Source of the DNA: Dipteris shenzhenensis
Taxonomy: Eukaryota; Polypodiophyta; Polypodiopsida; Gleicheniales
Reading direction: 5' to 3' (one strand)
DNA: 64,000 nucleotides
NCBI GenBank assembly: GCA_047967505.1
Contig: CM106538.1
Part shown: piece by piece, positions 11,605 through 21,480 of the stretch
Layout: each line of letters starts with the position of its first letter
Numbering within the stretch: position 1 is the stretch's first letter
Notes under the pieces: generated by a model
The model's input: the letters and a program-made list of their open reading frames with translations, nothing else
Told to the model about the DNA's origin: nothing
Databases searched by the model: none
Translations under genes and position numbers: made by a program

Positions 11605-14600
11605 ATGGCATCTAATGCTCTTTCACAAATTGTCACTGAAAAGCTTGACAAGAACAACTTCCAGGCATGGAAGTTTAGAATGACGAATTTCCTTATGGGA
11701 AAAGGCTATTGGGAGTTCACTACAGGAAATGAAGAAGAACCAATTCTTCCTAATGTTCCCAATCAACAAGAAATTCAGGCATTTAAAGGATGGCATGAGA
11801 GAGCCAAAAAAGTTATGTACTGGCTATCTATCAGTACTTTAGATTCTATGATTGTGCATATTCAGGATGCAAGTATGCCAAAGGAGGCATGGGATACTTT
11901 GGCAAAAATATATAGCACAAATATGCAAGCCAGGAAAATGCAGCTCAAGCAAGAGTTGCATAATGTGCAAAGAGAAAATATGAGCATCAATGACTACCAC
12001 ATGAAGGTGAAGAAGATTGCAGATGCACTTGCTTCTATTGGGTTGCCAGTGGAAGATGATGATTTAGTTTTTGTGACCTTGAATGGTCTAGGAAAGGATT
12101 ATTCACAATTCTGGACATCCATTGCCGTCCGTGAGAATTTTCCTAATTTTGAGGAGTTGATTGCTCTTCTAATTTCTAAAGAGCGCAAAAATGGTGGTGC
12201 ATCTTCTTCAAGAGGAACTTCAAAAGAAGTTGTCTTCTACTCAAATCCTAGAAGAGGTAGAGGCAAAGATAGAGCAGGCCGATTTGGAGGCCGTGGCAGA
12301 AATCAGAATACGCTACAAATTCAAGAAAACCAGTCCTATGGAGGAGGACGTGGTAACTTTAGAGGTAGGGGGAGCCAAAGAGGTCATGGTGGATGGCAGA
12401 GAGGCCAAAATACAAGCAACAATGTTGAATGCTACTACTATGGTAAAATGGGTCATATGGTTAATGATTGCTATAAAAAGCAGAATGACATCATGACTAG
12501 AAAATTGCAGCAAGGCAATTATGGAGCCTCTAGTAGACAGGGTGATGACAGAAATGAGCATCTGTTTATGATGCATCACATGACCAATTCTGTGACAACT
12601 GTAGAAGAACGCAATGATGTGTCGTATGTTGACTCAGGTGCATCAAACCACATGACAGGTCATGCAGAATGGATACAGGATGCAAGGAAAATGGAAAGAC
12701 CAGGATTTGTGGAGACTGATGATGATACTGCACATCCTATTGTGCAGATTCATAAAATTCCTTTGTCTATGCAGGATGGAAAAAAGAAATACTTCTCTGA
12801 TGTATTTCATGTTCCGAATATCACCAAGAACCTAGTTTCTATTGGTCAAATGGTTGAGCAGGGCTTGCAGGTCAAATTTAATCCTCATGGATGCTTTGTT
12901 GAGGATATGAAAAATAAAGGTTGCTTGATAGCAAAAGGGAAGAAGAAGGGAAGGATGTTTACATTGGATGCGGACATGCCTGAATTGAGTGCAGCAATGT
13001 TTGCACATGGGACCGATGTAGACGTTGTAGATATTGATATCTGGCATAAACGCATTGGTCATGTTAATGTATAGCGACTTAAATTAATGCAAGCCCAAAA
13101 TATTGTTGCAGGATTGCCTAAGTTCAAGGTTGCAGAAATGCATAAGGTATGTGAAGTCTGTCAATTTGGAAAGCAGGCAAGGAAACCATTTCCTAGACAT
13201 GTTCAAGAGAGTAAGAGGCCTTTGGAATTAGTCCACTCTGATGTGTGGACTACTAAAGCTGCATCTATTGGAGGTTGTCATTATTTTGTCACTTTTATTG
13301 ATGACTACAACAGAAAAGTTTGGGTGTATTTTATGAAAGAGAAAAGTGACGTGTTTGGGCATTTCAAAGCTTTTAAAGCTATGGTTGAAAAAGAAACAGG
13401 CTTGCAAATAAAATGCCTAAGGTCAGATGGAGGAGGAGAATACCTCTCAAATGAGTTTTCAAGTTTCCTATAGGAGCATGGCATAAAGCAGCAATATTCA
13501 TGCAGTTATACCCGATAGCAAAATGGACTTGCAGAAAGAAAAAACAGGCATATTGGAAAGGCATCTCGTGCCATGCTCAACGAAAAAGACCTACCAGATT
13601 ATTATTGGGCTGAAGCAGTTGCTACAGTAGTCTACATAATGAACATGACTCCCACTACAGCAATACATGGCATGATGCCTAAGGAGAGGTATACTAGTAG
13701 GAAACCAAATATTTCTCATTTGAAAGTTTTTGGTTGCATTGCCTATGTTCATGTGCCAAATGAGTTGAGATCCAAGTTGGATCCAAAAGCTGAGAAGTGC
13801 ATCTTTATTGGTTATTCTCTGCAGCAGAAAGGGTATAGATGCTATAACCCTTCTAATGTAAGTATACAGTGATGAGCAGAGGATGTTGTTTTTTATGAGA
13901 TGAGCAGCTAGTATAAACCAGTAAATGTGATTGATGATGTCATTGCACAAAATGGTAATGCTGCATAGAATTCACACCAGTAATCACAAAATATTAGTGG
14001 ACCTATAGTGTCCTCTAGCAGTGGTTCACATACGTCACCATGGACAGGCAGATTGAGATCAGGAGGATCTCCTCAAAGCAATGTAGATAGTGGTATGAAA
14101 GTATCATGAAAAGGAAAAGAGAAAGTAGATCAGCCCATGGTTGATGTGAATGTAGGTCACTCTTATGTGGATGGTAAATCCAGTGGCTCAGAACAGAGCC
14201 TTGATGATGAGTTGGGTATTCCTTCTATTGTTACACCTAGAGTAAGGAAGACAAGGGATGTTTTGAGAGCACCTGGTAGCGAGACTATTTTGTGTAGGTC
14301 TATTAGAGCTAGGTATCCTATGGATAGGCTGAAATATGATGGATTTACAGCCATTCACTATGCCTATATGGTCAAACTGATACATGAGCTAGAACCCACT
14401 TCTTTTGAGTAAGCCATAGGAAAAGAAAAATGGGAGAAAGCCATGGATGAAGAAATGGATGCCTTGGAAGCAAATCCTACATGGGAATTGGTGCCTTTGC
14501 CTAAAGACAAGAATACAATTGGCTGCAAGTGGGTTTATAAGGTGAAGCACAATGCAGATGGTTCTGTGAACAGATACAAGGGAAGATTAGTTGTCAAAGG

Positions 14601-15120
14601 GTATGCATAGACATATGGCATTGATTATGAAGAAACATTCAGTCCGGTTGCAAGGATGGCAACCATAAGAGTAGTCATTACTATGGCTACATTAAAGGGA
14701 TGGTCTTTACATCATATGGATGTAAAGAATGCTTTCTTGCATGGTGATTTGCAAGAAGAGGTCTATATGGAGTAGCCACCAGGTTATGTTCATGTGATTC
14801 ATCTTGCGTTTGTTTGCAGGTCAAAGAGAGCCTTGTATGGCTTGAAGCAAGCACCCAGAGCATAATCTGACAAGATAGGATAGTATCTTGTCACTATTGG
14901 TTTTCAGATTTCCAAAAGGCAGATTTCTCACTTTATGTGAGAAAAACAGAGAAAGGCATTATGCTGCTTGTCATTTATGTTGATCATTTGATCATCACAG
15001 GTGATAGTGATGAAGATATCCTTCATGTGAAAATGCTATTGAAGCAGAAGTTTGAGATGAAAGATTTGGGAGAGCTGAGTTACTTCTTGGGCATTGAGGT
15101 GATTAGATCTACAAGTGGGA
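11605..15120 (+). pseudogene. Copia gag-pol of element A, 5' part
   Basis: Polyprotein starting at the ATG at 11605 (MASNALSQIVTEKLD). Gag has the UBN2-type helical region, a Gly/Arg-rich stretch and a zinc knuckle with a damaged second Cys (CYYYGKMGHMVNDC). The protease motif VDSGASNHMTG is present. Integrase has the HHCC zinc-binding part (HKRIGHVNV, CEVCQFGKQ) and the catalytic core (HSDVW, AERKNRHIG). RT follows ([26 protein letters not shown]). The YVDD active site reads YVDH here. Stops at 13072, 13471, 13966, 14608, 14773 and 14881 are TAG where sibling copies read CAG. Frameshifts lie near 13850 and 14910. T interrupts it after codon SGI at 15120. Not functional. Confidence 0.9.
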
Positions 15121-15124
15121 TATG
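15121..15124. repeat. Target site duplication of transposon T (left)
   Basis: TATG before the left TIR, repeated at 41589-41592 after the right TIR. Removing T and one TATG rejoins copia pol at exactly the length seen in element C ('gggatacagctcttg'). Confidence 0.85.
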
Positions 15125-15150
15125 AACACCTATTTCATTAATTTTGGACT
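15125..15150 (+). repeat. Left terminal inverted repeat of T (26 bp)
   Basis: AACACCTATTTC followed by 14 further bases ending TTTGGACT. It is identical base for base to the reverse complement of 41563-41588. A nearby 'gtccaaattcatttt' (15169-15183) echoes the inner part and may be a subterminal binding site. Confidence 0.9.
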
Positions 15151-15189
15151 CGTGCACTGTCCAAATTCATTTTGTGAGATAATTTTGGA

Positions 15190-15430
15190 TAAAACATTTT
15201 AAAAAAAGAGGCTCTTATAAAACAAAACATTGAGTCAAAAAGGAAGATTTTAAAAAATCAAATTAGAAGAAATGACGTGAGATGTTATTAAAACTAGAGT
15301 ACATTAAAAATAGAGGACATCACATTTTTAAAAGAGACAAAAAGTAAGATTTTAAAAAATCAAATTAGAAAAAATGGCGTGACATGTTATTAAAACTAGA
15401 GTACATTTCAAAAAGAGCACATTAAATTTG
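15190..15430. repeat. Left subterminal direct repeat, ~110 bp x 2
   Basis: The block 'aagattttaaaaaatcaaattagaa.aaatg.cgtga.atgttattaaaactagagtacatt' occurs at about 15243-15306 and 15350-15411. It lies within 300 bp of the transposon end, where transposase binding repeats are often found. The role is inferred. Confidence 0.7.
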
Positions 15431-15980
15431 TACAAGAAGTAGATCATATAACTCAAAGCCATATGGTGTCAAAAAACACCTTAATACATTAGCTCTTCTA
15501 GAAGATCTCATCTTGGTCTCTCTTATCTTCTTAATCACCCAAAGCCTAGAAGATCTCATCATTGGTCTCTCTTATTTTCTCAATAACCCAATCTTTCACT
15601 ACCTCCATAGTTGTATCCTCAACATAAATAATTTCTCTGTGAGGCTCTTATTGTTCTCTCAACATCCGCATCAAATCGCCCATGATGACAGCTGCGATAA
15701 CAAAGGTTACTTAAGAAGTCTAAGAGAGCTTGTCATGCTTTTATCATACGTCTTAAAAGTCTTTCACTCTCTGCTATCTTGAGAGTCTCCTCCCTCTCTG
15801 CGTGCCTTTGTGCATCAAATTCCTCTTTCTCCATGTGTGTCAAAGGAGAACCTTGTCGAATTCTAGCCTCTCTCTATGCTCCTTGGTCAGCAATCCATTC
15901 TTTGAGACTATTAATTCCGAACTCCATGTCTTCAACAATGCTAAGGACATCCATGGGTAGGGAAATGATAAAGAAAGGGA
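15431..15980. other. Spacer in T with a ~55-bp doublet
   Basis: The phrase 'agaagatctcatc..tggtctctctta' occurs at about 15499 and 15549. Otherwise there is no recognised gene. Open frames at 15513-15782 and 15779-16027 have no domain. Confidence 0.4.
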
Positions 15981-16850
15981 GATGGACTACGATGGAAGAA
16001 AGAAGAGAGTGTTTGTGGAAGGACTAGGATGGAAGAATACAAGTTAATGAGAAGCACTAGGATGGATGAAAGAAGAGAGTGTTTGTGGAAGAACTAGGAT
16101 AGAAGAATACAAGTTACTAGGATGGATGAAACAAGAGAGTGTTTGTGGAAGGACTAGGATAGAAGAATACAAGTTACTGAGAAGGACTAGGATGTATGAA
16201 ATAAGAGAGTGTTTGTGGAAGGACAAGGATGGAAGAATTCAAGTGCACTAAGGCACGATGTGTTCACTATGATAAGGATAAGGGTTAGAATAAAGTGAGA
16301 GAAGCATTGGTAATAATCTACTTTAAGTGAGTGGAGACTGTCCAACTAAATAAAATTTTGCAAAGCATTGGGAATGATGTACTTTAAGTGAGTGGAGCAT
16401 TGGGAATTGATACTTGCGAGTGAAATATATTACAAGTGAGAGAGAGAGAGAGAGAGCGATAGAAAGTGAGGAAAGACGTAAAGTGAAAGACGAATACAAG
16501 TTAATTAGAAGGACTAGGATGTAAGAAATAAGAGAGTGTCTTGAAGGGATAGAAAGTGAGGGAAGATGTAAAGTGAAAGACGAATACAAGTTAATGACTA
16601 GGATGTAAGAAATAAGAGAGCATTTGTGGAAGGACTAGGATGGAAGAATACAAGTGCACTAAGGCACGATGTGTTCTCTATGATAAGGGTTGGAATAAAG
16701 TGAGAGAAGCATTGGGAATGCTCTACTTTAAGTGAGTCGAGACTGTCCAACTGAATAAAATTTTGTAGAGCATTGGGAATGCTGTACTTTAAGTGAGTGG
16801 AGCATTGGGAATTGATACTTGCGAGTGAAATATATTACAAATATTACATC
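15981..16850. repeat. Tandem repeats inside T (~60-bp units; ~400-bp duplication)
   Basis: The unit 'agagagtgtttgtggaaggactaggat.gaagaatacaagtta' is repeated about six times between 15995 and 16245. A larger segment starting 'gtgcactaaggcacgatgtgttc' at 16242 is repeated at 16652 and runs to 'gaaatatattacaa'. A 22-bp GA dinucleotide run lies near 16437-16455. Frames read through the units on both strands and are not taken as genes. Confidence 0.75.
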
Positions 16851-17040
16851 ATCACATATTCATATCAAATTCTCATCACACAAGATAATATTTCCAAATA
16901 ATCACATCATCACACATTCATATCATAAAATTGTGTGCATGAAATAATTATATAAATATCATTAGTAAATGCCACTTAAGTAATAAGTCACAAATTGGTG
17001 TATAATCAACAAAAACTACAAACACAACATCATACATGCA
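16851..17040. other. AT-rich spacer
   Basis: Short repeats of 'atcacatcatcacacattcatatca' (about 16845-16930). Nothing else. Confidence 0.4.
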
Positions 17041-17310
17041 TCACAACTCTTCTGATGCCTCCAATGGAGGCTGTGGTGCTCTAGATGCACACTCAGTCTC
17101 TACTTCTTCTCTCTACTTCTTCTATAGTATGTAGTGCTTTCGGAGTAGACTCAGTATCCTCTTCCTTAAATGCAAGCAGAGGCTATGGCAACTCTTTTGA
17201 TGCTTCCAGTGGAGGCTGTGGTGCTGTAGGTGTACACTGAGTCTCTACGTCTTCTGTAGTGTGCAGTGCTTTCATAGTAGACTCAGTCTCCTCTTCCTTA
17301 AATGCAAGCT
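17041..17310 (-). repeat. Duplicated C-terminal coding segment of Ulp1-like copy 1
   Basis: The tail-coding segment (residues KALHT.EDVE... TAPQPPLEAS, KEEETEST) occurs at 17190-17305 and again, degenerate, at about 17045-17175. The unit is about 140-170 bp. The first stop at 17183 leaves the left unit untranslated. Confidence 0.65.
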
Positions 17311-18374
17311 TTGATATTGCTTTAGTTGCACGTTGTATTCTAATGGCAGCAATTAGGTCTCGAATGATTTTAGCCCTAAACAATTGTATATCCTCCTCTG
17401 AATATTTGAGCTCTAAAGAGTCTTCCGATGAGATCTATGGCTTAAGTGAGAAAATTTCTTTGAAAATCAACATGCGATTGTAGGCAACTCTCCACCCACA
17501 ACTATGTCCATCTTCCTGCTCTACTACTAAATGCTTTTGGAAGTCTACCGAGTCTTTGTATTGTCCTGTTTCTCTGATAGCAGATACCAACTTCTCAATC
17601 AACCTGCTCATCATGACATATTAAAAAAAATTAGTGTGTCTATTACATAAGGTACATAATATAGAAGTAACAATAGATTAATAGAATACTTACATTTGCA
17701 CTGAGCCATGGAAGCCTCCAATCGAGTAACAAACCAACAATAGTTGTCTTCAAGGTCCCAAACCACCAGACTCCAATGCTCCCTACACGAATAATTAAGA
17801 ACCATTATTATTTAACACAATGTTGCCAGTATAAGATGAAAATAAAGGTTGCCATGATACTTACATCTCTTGATATGCCATAAATAGGACTCGCATGCCA
17901 TGTAAATGTAAAGGCTGTAACCATTTACAAACATCGGCCATCATCTTTCTGCTATCGCTAAGTATAGGAGAAAGGAGGGAATCCAACATATACACACGGT
18001 TTTGTACGGCTCTACCAAATCGTGAGATAACTATACTGCACCAACAAATAAATGAATATTAGCTTATTAGATTTAATCAAAATATTGAATTATCAAGCAG
18101 AGAAAAAGTTTGTATAAAACCTAATAATGGCCATCATAACGTTGTTATTGACCTCATTTGAATCTCTAGAGAGGATTGAAATCTCCTCTCTCCCAAATTC
18201 AAGATATTGAGGTCTATGTTGAATCATAACCCTAACATTAAAAGAGCTTCCCAATTCTTCCAATGAAGCCATGTTTGTAGAGTTGAGGTCTTCTATCCCC
18301 TTTGACTCTTTGACAGCATTCATTTCGCACTCCTCTGAGCCATTATCACCTATTTGCCTTGTGGGAGGGTCCAT
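17183..18374 (-). pseudogene. Ulp1-like (C48) cysteine protease, copy 1
   Basis: Four exons on the minus strand with GT-AG introns: about 18374-18121, 18035-17865, 17782-17694 and 17603-17183. Joined, they give ...LEFGREEISIL...MLDSLLSP...CKWLQPLHLHGMRVLFMAYQEM-EHWSLVVWDLEDNYC, then KLVSAIRE...EQEDGHSCGWRVAYN. HW and the Q-x-DGHSCGWRV block are the catalytic His and Cys neighbourhoods of Ulp1/SENP-type proteases, which cleave SUMO-like tags. The Asp expected after HW (usually .DS) is replaced by VTR. The third intron junction is out of phase by one base and a TAG lies at 17437-17435, so it is probably dead. The C-terminal tail is Glu/Thr-rich and partly duplicated further left. Such proteases are known passengers of several plant DNA transposons. 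Confidence 0.7.
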
Positions 18375-18465
18375 AATGTCGCCCTTAAATGGTACATGTT
18401 ATAAATGCATAGAGATGCAAATCCATATATGTTGATAGTGTTGTGTCATTTTATATCTCAAAAAT

Positions 18466-19205
18466 TTAACCAAGTACCAAAAAGCAATTGTAGCCCACCC
18501 TCCATCCACAATTATAGATGTGGCTATTCTCTTGATGTGATACCTGACATGTTACATACTCTATTTGTTATGCCAAGTCACATTGCCGCATTACTGTGTC
18601 GATAGCACCTACTAACTTTCGAGCTAATCTGCACATCAAAACATATAACAACAGTGAATATGTGCATTGCATATCAATCTACATGTCAAGAAGTGACAAC
18701 AAGTGTAGTCTATACTTACTCTAACATAGTGCCATGGACGGATGTCATTGAGTTGGCAAAGAAGCACTTCTTCGTAAAGATGTCCACGACTACCAGACTC
18801 CAATGTGAGCTGCATTATCAATAAAGAATAATTACTGTGTTTGAGACAATTCTAGCAATGCAATAGAAAAAACAAGTAGGGTTTGATGCTTACTTCTCAT
18901 AATATGCTATAAAAATAACTCGTGCGTCATTCATAGGAACATGCTTCAACCACTTGCAAACATCCTCTATGGTTTCTTCTTTGTTGCTAAGCACTTCCGA
19001 AATACGAGGATCGAGCATACGCTTTGTATATTTTGCAGAAAATTTGCTATAACATTACTATATTTAAAAAAAAAGTATTAGCTTCTTGGGTTTAATCAAA
19101 ATAAGCAAAGTATAAAGCCAAGGAAAAGGCTTCATCAAACCTGAGGATGGTTGTAATGACTTTGACATTAACCTCTTTCTTAGGATTCAAGAGGATTGAA
19201 ATCTC
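18466..19205 (-). pseudogene. Ulp1-like (C48) cysteine protease, copy 2
   Basis: Tandem paralogue of copy 1 with the same exon plan: about 19205-19141, 19046-18894, 18809-18720 and 18628-18466, all GT-AG and in matching phases. Product pieces are EEISILLNPKKEVNVKVI, TKRMLDPRISEVLS, DVCKWLKHVPMNDARVIFIA, SHWSLVVVDIFTKKCFFANS, ELARKLVGAIDTVM and YNCGWRVGYN. The His (SHW) and Cys (NCGW) sites are kept. The catalytic Asp position reads Asn (FFANSM). A TAA lies in the last exon between ...CDLA and QIEYV. The 5' part of the first exon is lost: the coding sequence runs straight into the GC-rich minisatellite. Confidence 0.68.
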
Positions 19206-20450
19206 TTCCGCCCCCTCCCTCCCTCGACCCCGCCCCCTCCCCTCCCCCCCCCTCCATCCCCTCCCTAGGTCCTGGTGGTCGCGACCGCCAGAACCCCCCC
19301 CTCTCCATCCCCTCCATACCCCCCGCCCCTCCCCCCCCCCATCCCCTCCTTGGGGTCCTGGCGGATGTGACCGCCAGAACCCCCCCTCCCTCCCTCGACC
19401 CTGCCCCTCCCTCCCCCCCCTCCATCCCCTCCTTGGGGTCCTGGCAGCCACGGCTGCCAGGACCCCCCCTCCCGGCCCCACCCCTGCCCCCCCTCCCTTC
19501 CCTTCTTGGGGTCCTCGCAGCCGCGGTTGCCAGAACCCCCCCGCTCCCTCCCTCGACCCCGCCCCTCCCTCCCTCCCCCCCCTCCATCCCCTCCTTGGGA
19601 TCCTGATGGCCGCGGCTGCCAGAACCCCCCCCCTCCCTCCCTCGACCCCCCTCCCCTCCCCCCCTCCATCCCCTCCTTGGGATCCTGGCGGCCGCGACCG
19701 CCAGAACCCCCCCTCCCTCCCTCGACCCTACCCCTGCCCCTCCCTCCCCTCTTTGGGGTCCTGGCGGCCGCAGCCGCTAGAACCCCCCCTCCCTCCCTCG
19801 ACCCGGCTCCCCTCCCCCCCCTCCTTGGGGTCCTAGCGGCCGCGACCGCCAGAACCCCCCCCACCCCCTCCCTCCCCTCCCCCCCCTCCATCCCCTCCTT
19901 CCCCTGGGAGGGTCCTAGCGGCCGCGGCCGCTAGAACCCCCCCCTCCATCCCCCCCACCTCTCCCTCCTGCCCCCCCTCCATCCCTTCCTTCCCATGAGA
20001 GGGTCCTTGCAGTCGTGACCCAGCTCCCCTCCCCCCCCTCCTTGGGGTCCTAGCGGCCATGGCCGCCAGAACCCCCCCCACCCCCTCCCTCCCCTCCCCC
20101 CCCCTCCCTCCCCTCCTTCCCCTGGGAGGGTCCTAGCGGCCACGGCCGCCAGAACCCCCCCTCCATCCCCCCCGCCCCTCCCCCCCTCCATCTCCTCCTT
20201 GCGGCTGCCACCGCAATCGCCAGACATCCCCCCCACCTTTCCCTCCCCTCTCCTCCCTCCATCCACTCCTTGCGGCCGCCACCGCGGCCACCAGAACCCC
20301 CACCCCCCCTCCCCCCTCCCCTCCCCTCCTTGGGGTCCTGGTGGCCGCGGCCGCCAGAGCCCCCCCTCCCTCCCTCGACCCTGCCCTCCACCCCTCCTTC
20401 CCCTCCCCCCCTCGTTCCTCTCCCGTCCTGGCTGCCAAGAACCTCTCTCT
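19206..20450. repeat. GC-rich minisatellite of hairpin units (~70-85 bp, ~15-16 copies)
   Basis: C-rich plus strand with blocks of 'cctccctcgaccc' and 'ccccctccatcccctccttggggtc'. Each unit ends in a near-palindromic core of about 20 bases of the type CTGGCGGCCGCGACCGCCAG, then AACCCC. Cores lie near 19270, 19355, 19440, 19513, 19600, 19684, 19761, 19833, 19912, 20050, 20133, 20270 and 20337. All six frames stay open for long runs because C/G-rich DNA lacks stops. On the minus strand a Gly/Arg-rich frame continues into exon 1 of Ulp1-like copy 2. Strong G-quadruplex potential on the minus strand. Confidence 0.85.
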
Positions 20451-21240
20451 CTCTAGTTCTCCTCTCTCTTTCTTTCTTTCTCTTTTTTTTTTTTTAAAAA
20501 ATCTAGATAAAGAATTAATCAAAAAAATTTGCAAGTACCTGGAAAAAGTTTGTAAGTTTGCTCTTTCTTGCTTTCTTGCTCTTCCTTCCTTGCTTTCTTG
20601 CTCGTCCTTGCTTTCTTGCTTCAATGAATGAAATGAGGGGAGAATGAATGAAGAAGGAAGACTATATATAAGAAAAATTAGGTTTTCCTCCTCCTTTCCT
20701 ATTGGCTTTCCATTCCTCCCGTCTCTCCTATTGGCTTTTCATTTCTCCCCTCTCCCATTGGCTCCCATTACTCCCCCTCTCCCATTGGACCCCCAGCCCT
20801 CATCCCAATCTTCCATTAGCCCTCCCCCCATCGATTTCTTCTTCCTCCCCCATTGCCACCACTCCCATCCCACATTTGCACCACCTCCCATACTCCTCCC
20901 ATTTCCCAAAATCCCATATTTCCCCATCTCACCATCCTCTTTTTCATCCCCTATTAACTCCCCTCACTCATTTCACTCCCTTATTATCCTACTCCCCTAT
21001 TACCTTCCCCTCTCCCATTCCATTCTTCCCTCCCCACTCTCACTTCCACTTCCCATTACTCACTTGCCATTTGAAAACTATTAATATATTATTATACTAT
21101 TTTTTATACTTATTATCATACACCCCTATTACTTCCCTCTCCCATTCCACTCCTCCCTCCTCACTCCCACTTCCAGTTCCCATTACTCACTTGCTATACA
21201 CATTTGCAAACTATTAACATATTATTATATGATTTTTTAT
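20451..21240. repeat. Pyrimidine-rich repeats in T
   Basis: Successively 'tctctctttctttctttct' runs, 'cttgctttcttgctc' repeats (20555-20620), then 'cctattggcttttcatt' and 'ctcccattggctccc' repeats (20695-20800). A ~120-bp tandem duplication follows (about 20995-21110 against 21122-21238), landmark 'cattactcacttgc' then 'aaactattaa.atattattata'. The long plus-strand frames rich in Pro and Ser are judged compositional. Confidence 0.7.
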
Positions 21241-21480
21241 ACTATTTGCAAACTTACATGTGGGCAAAATCACAGGTGTCAAAGCGATCCTATTGTGGTC
21301 ATACAACAACTGTGCTTTTATTCAAGGGCATATTTACCCTCATCAACAAGCTTATTTACTCAAGGTATGAAGTGCATAATTTGTGCACTAGGTGTTTACT
21401 TTGTTGTATCAAAATTGTTTGCCACACACACACACACATATACACATACCAAGAATTTTCTAATATTATCGCATCTACAT
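21241..21480. other. Short spacer before the satellite
   Basis: Contains an 'acacacacacacac' run at 21425-21438. Nothing else recognised. Confidence 0.4.

Noticed and set aside
19147-20456. Several open frames of 100-229 codons on both strands
   Set aside because: They lie in a C/G-only tandem array where stop codons are rare in every frame; the six frames give mutually contradictory low-complexity proteins.
20644-21217. Two overlapping plus-strand frames of 146 and 171 codons
   Set aside because: Pyrimidine-rich repeats give Ser/Pro/Phe-rich sequence in all plus frames; no domain.
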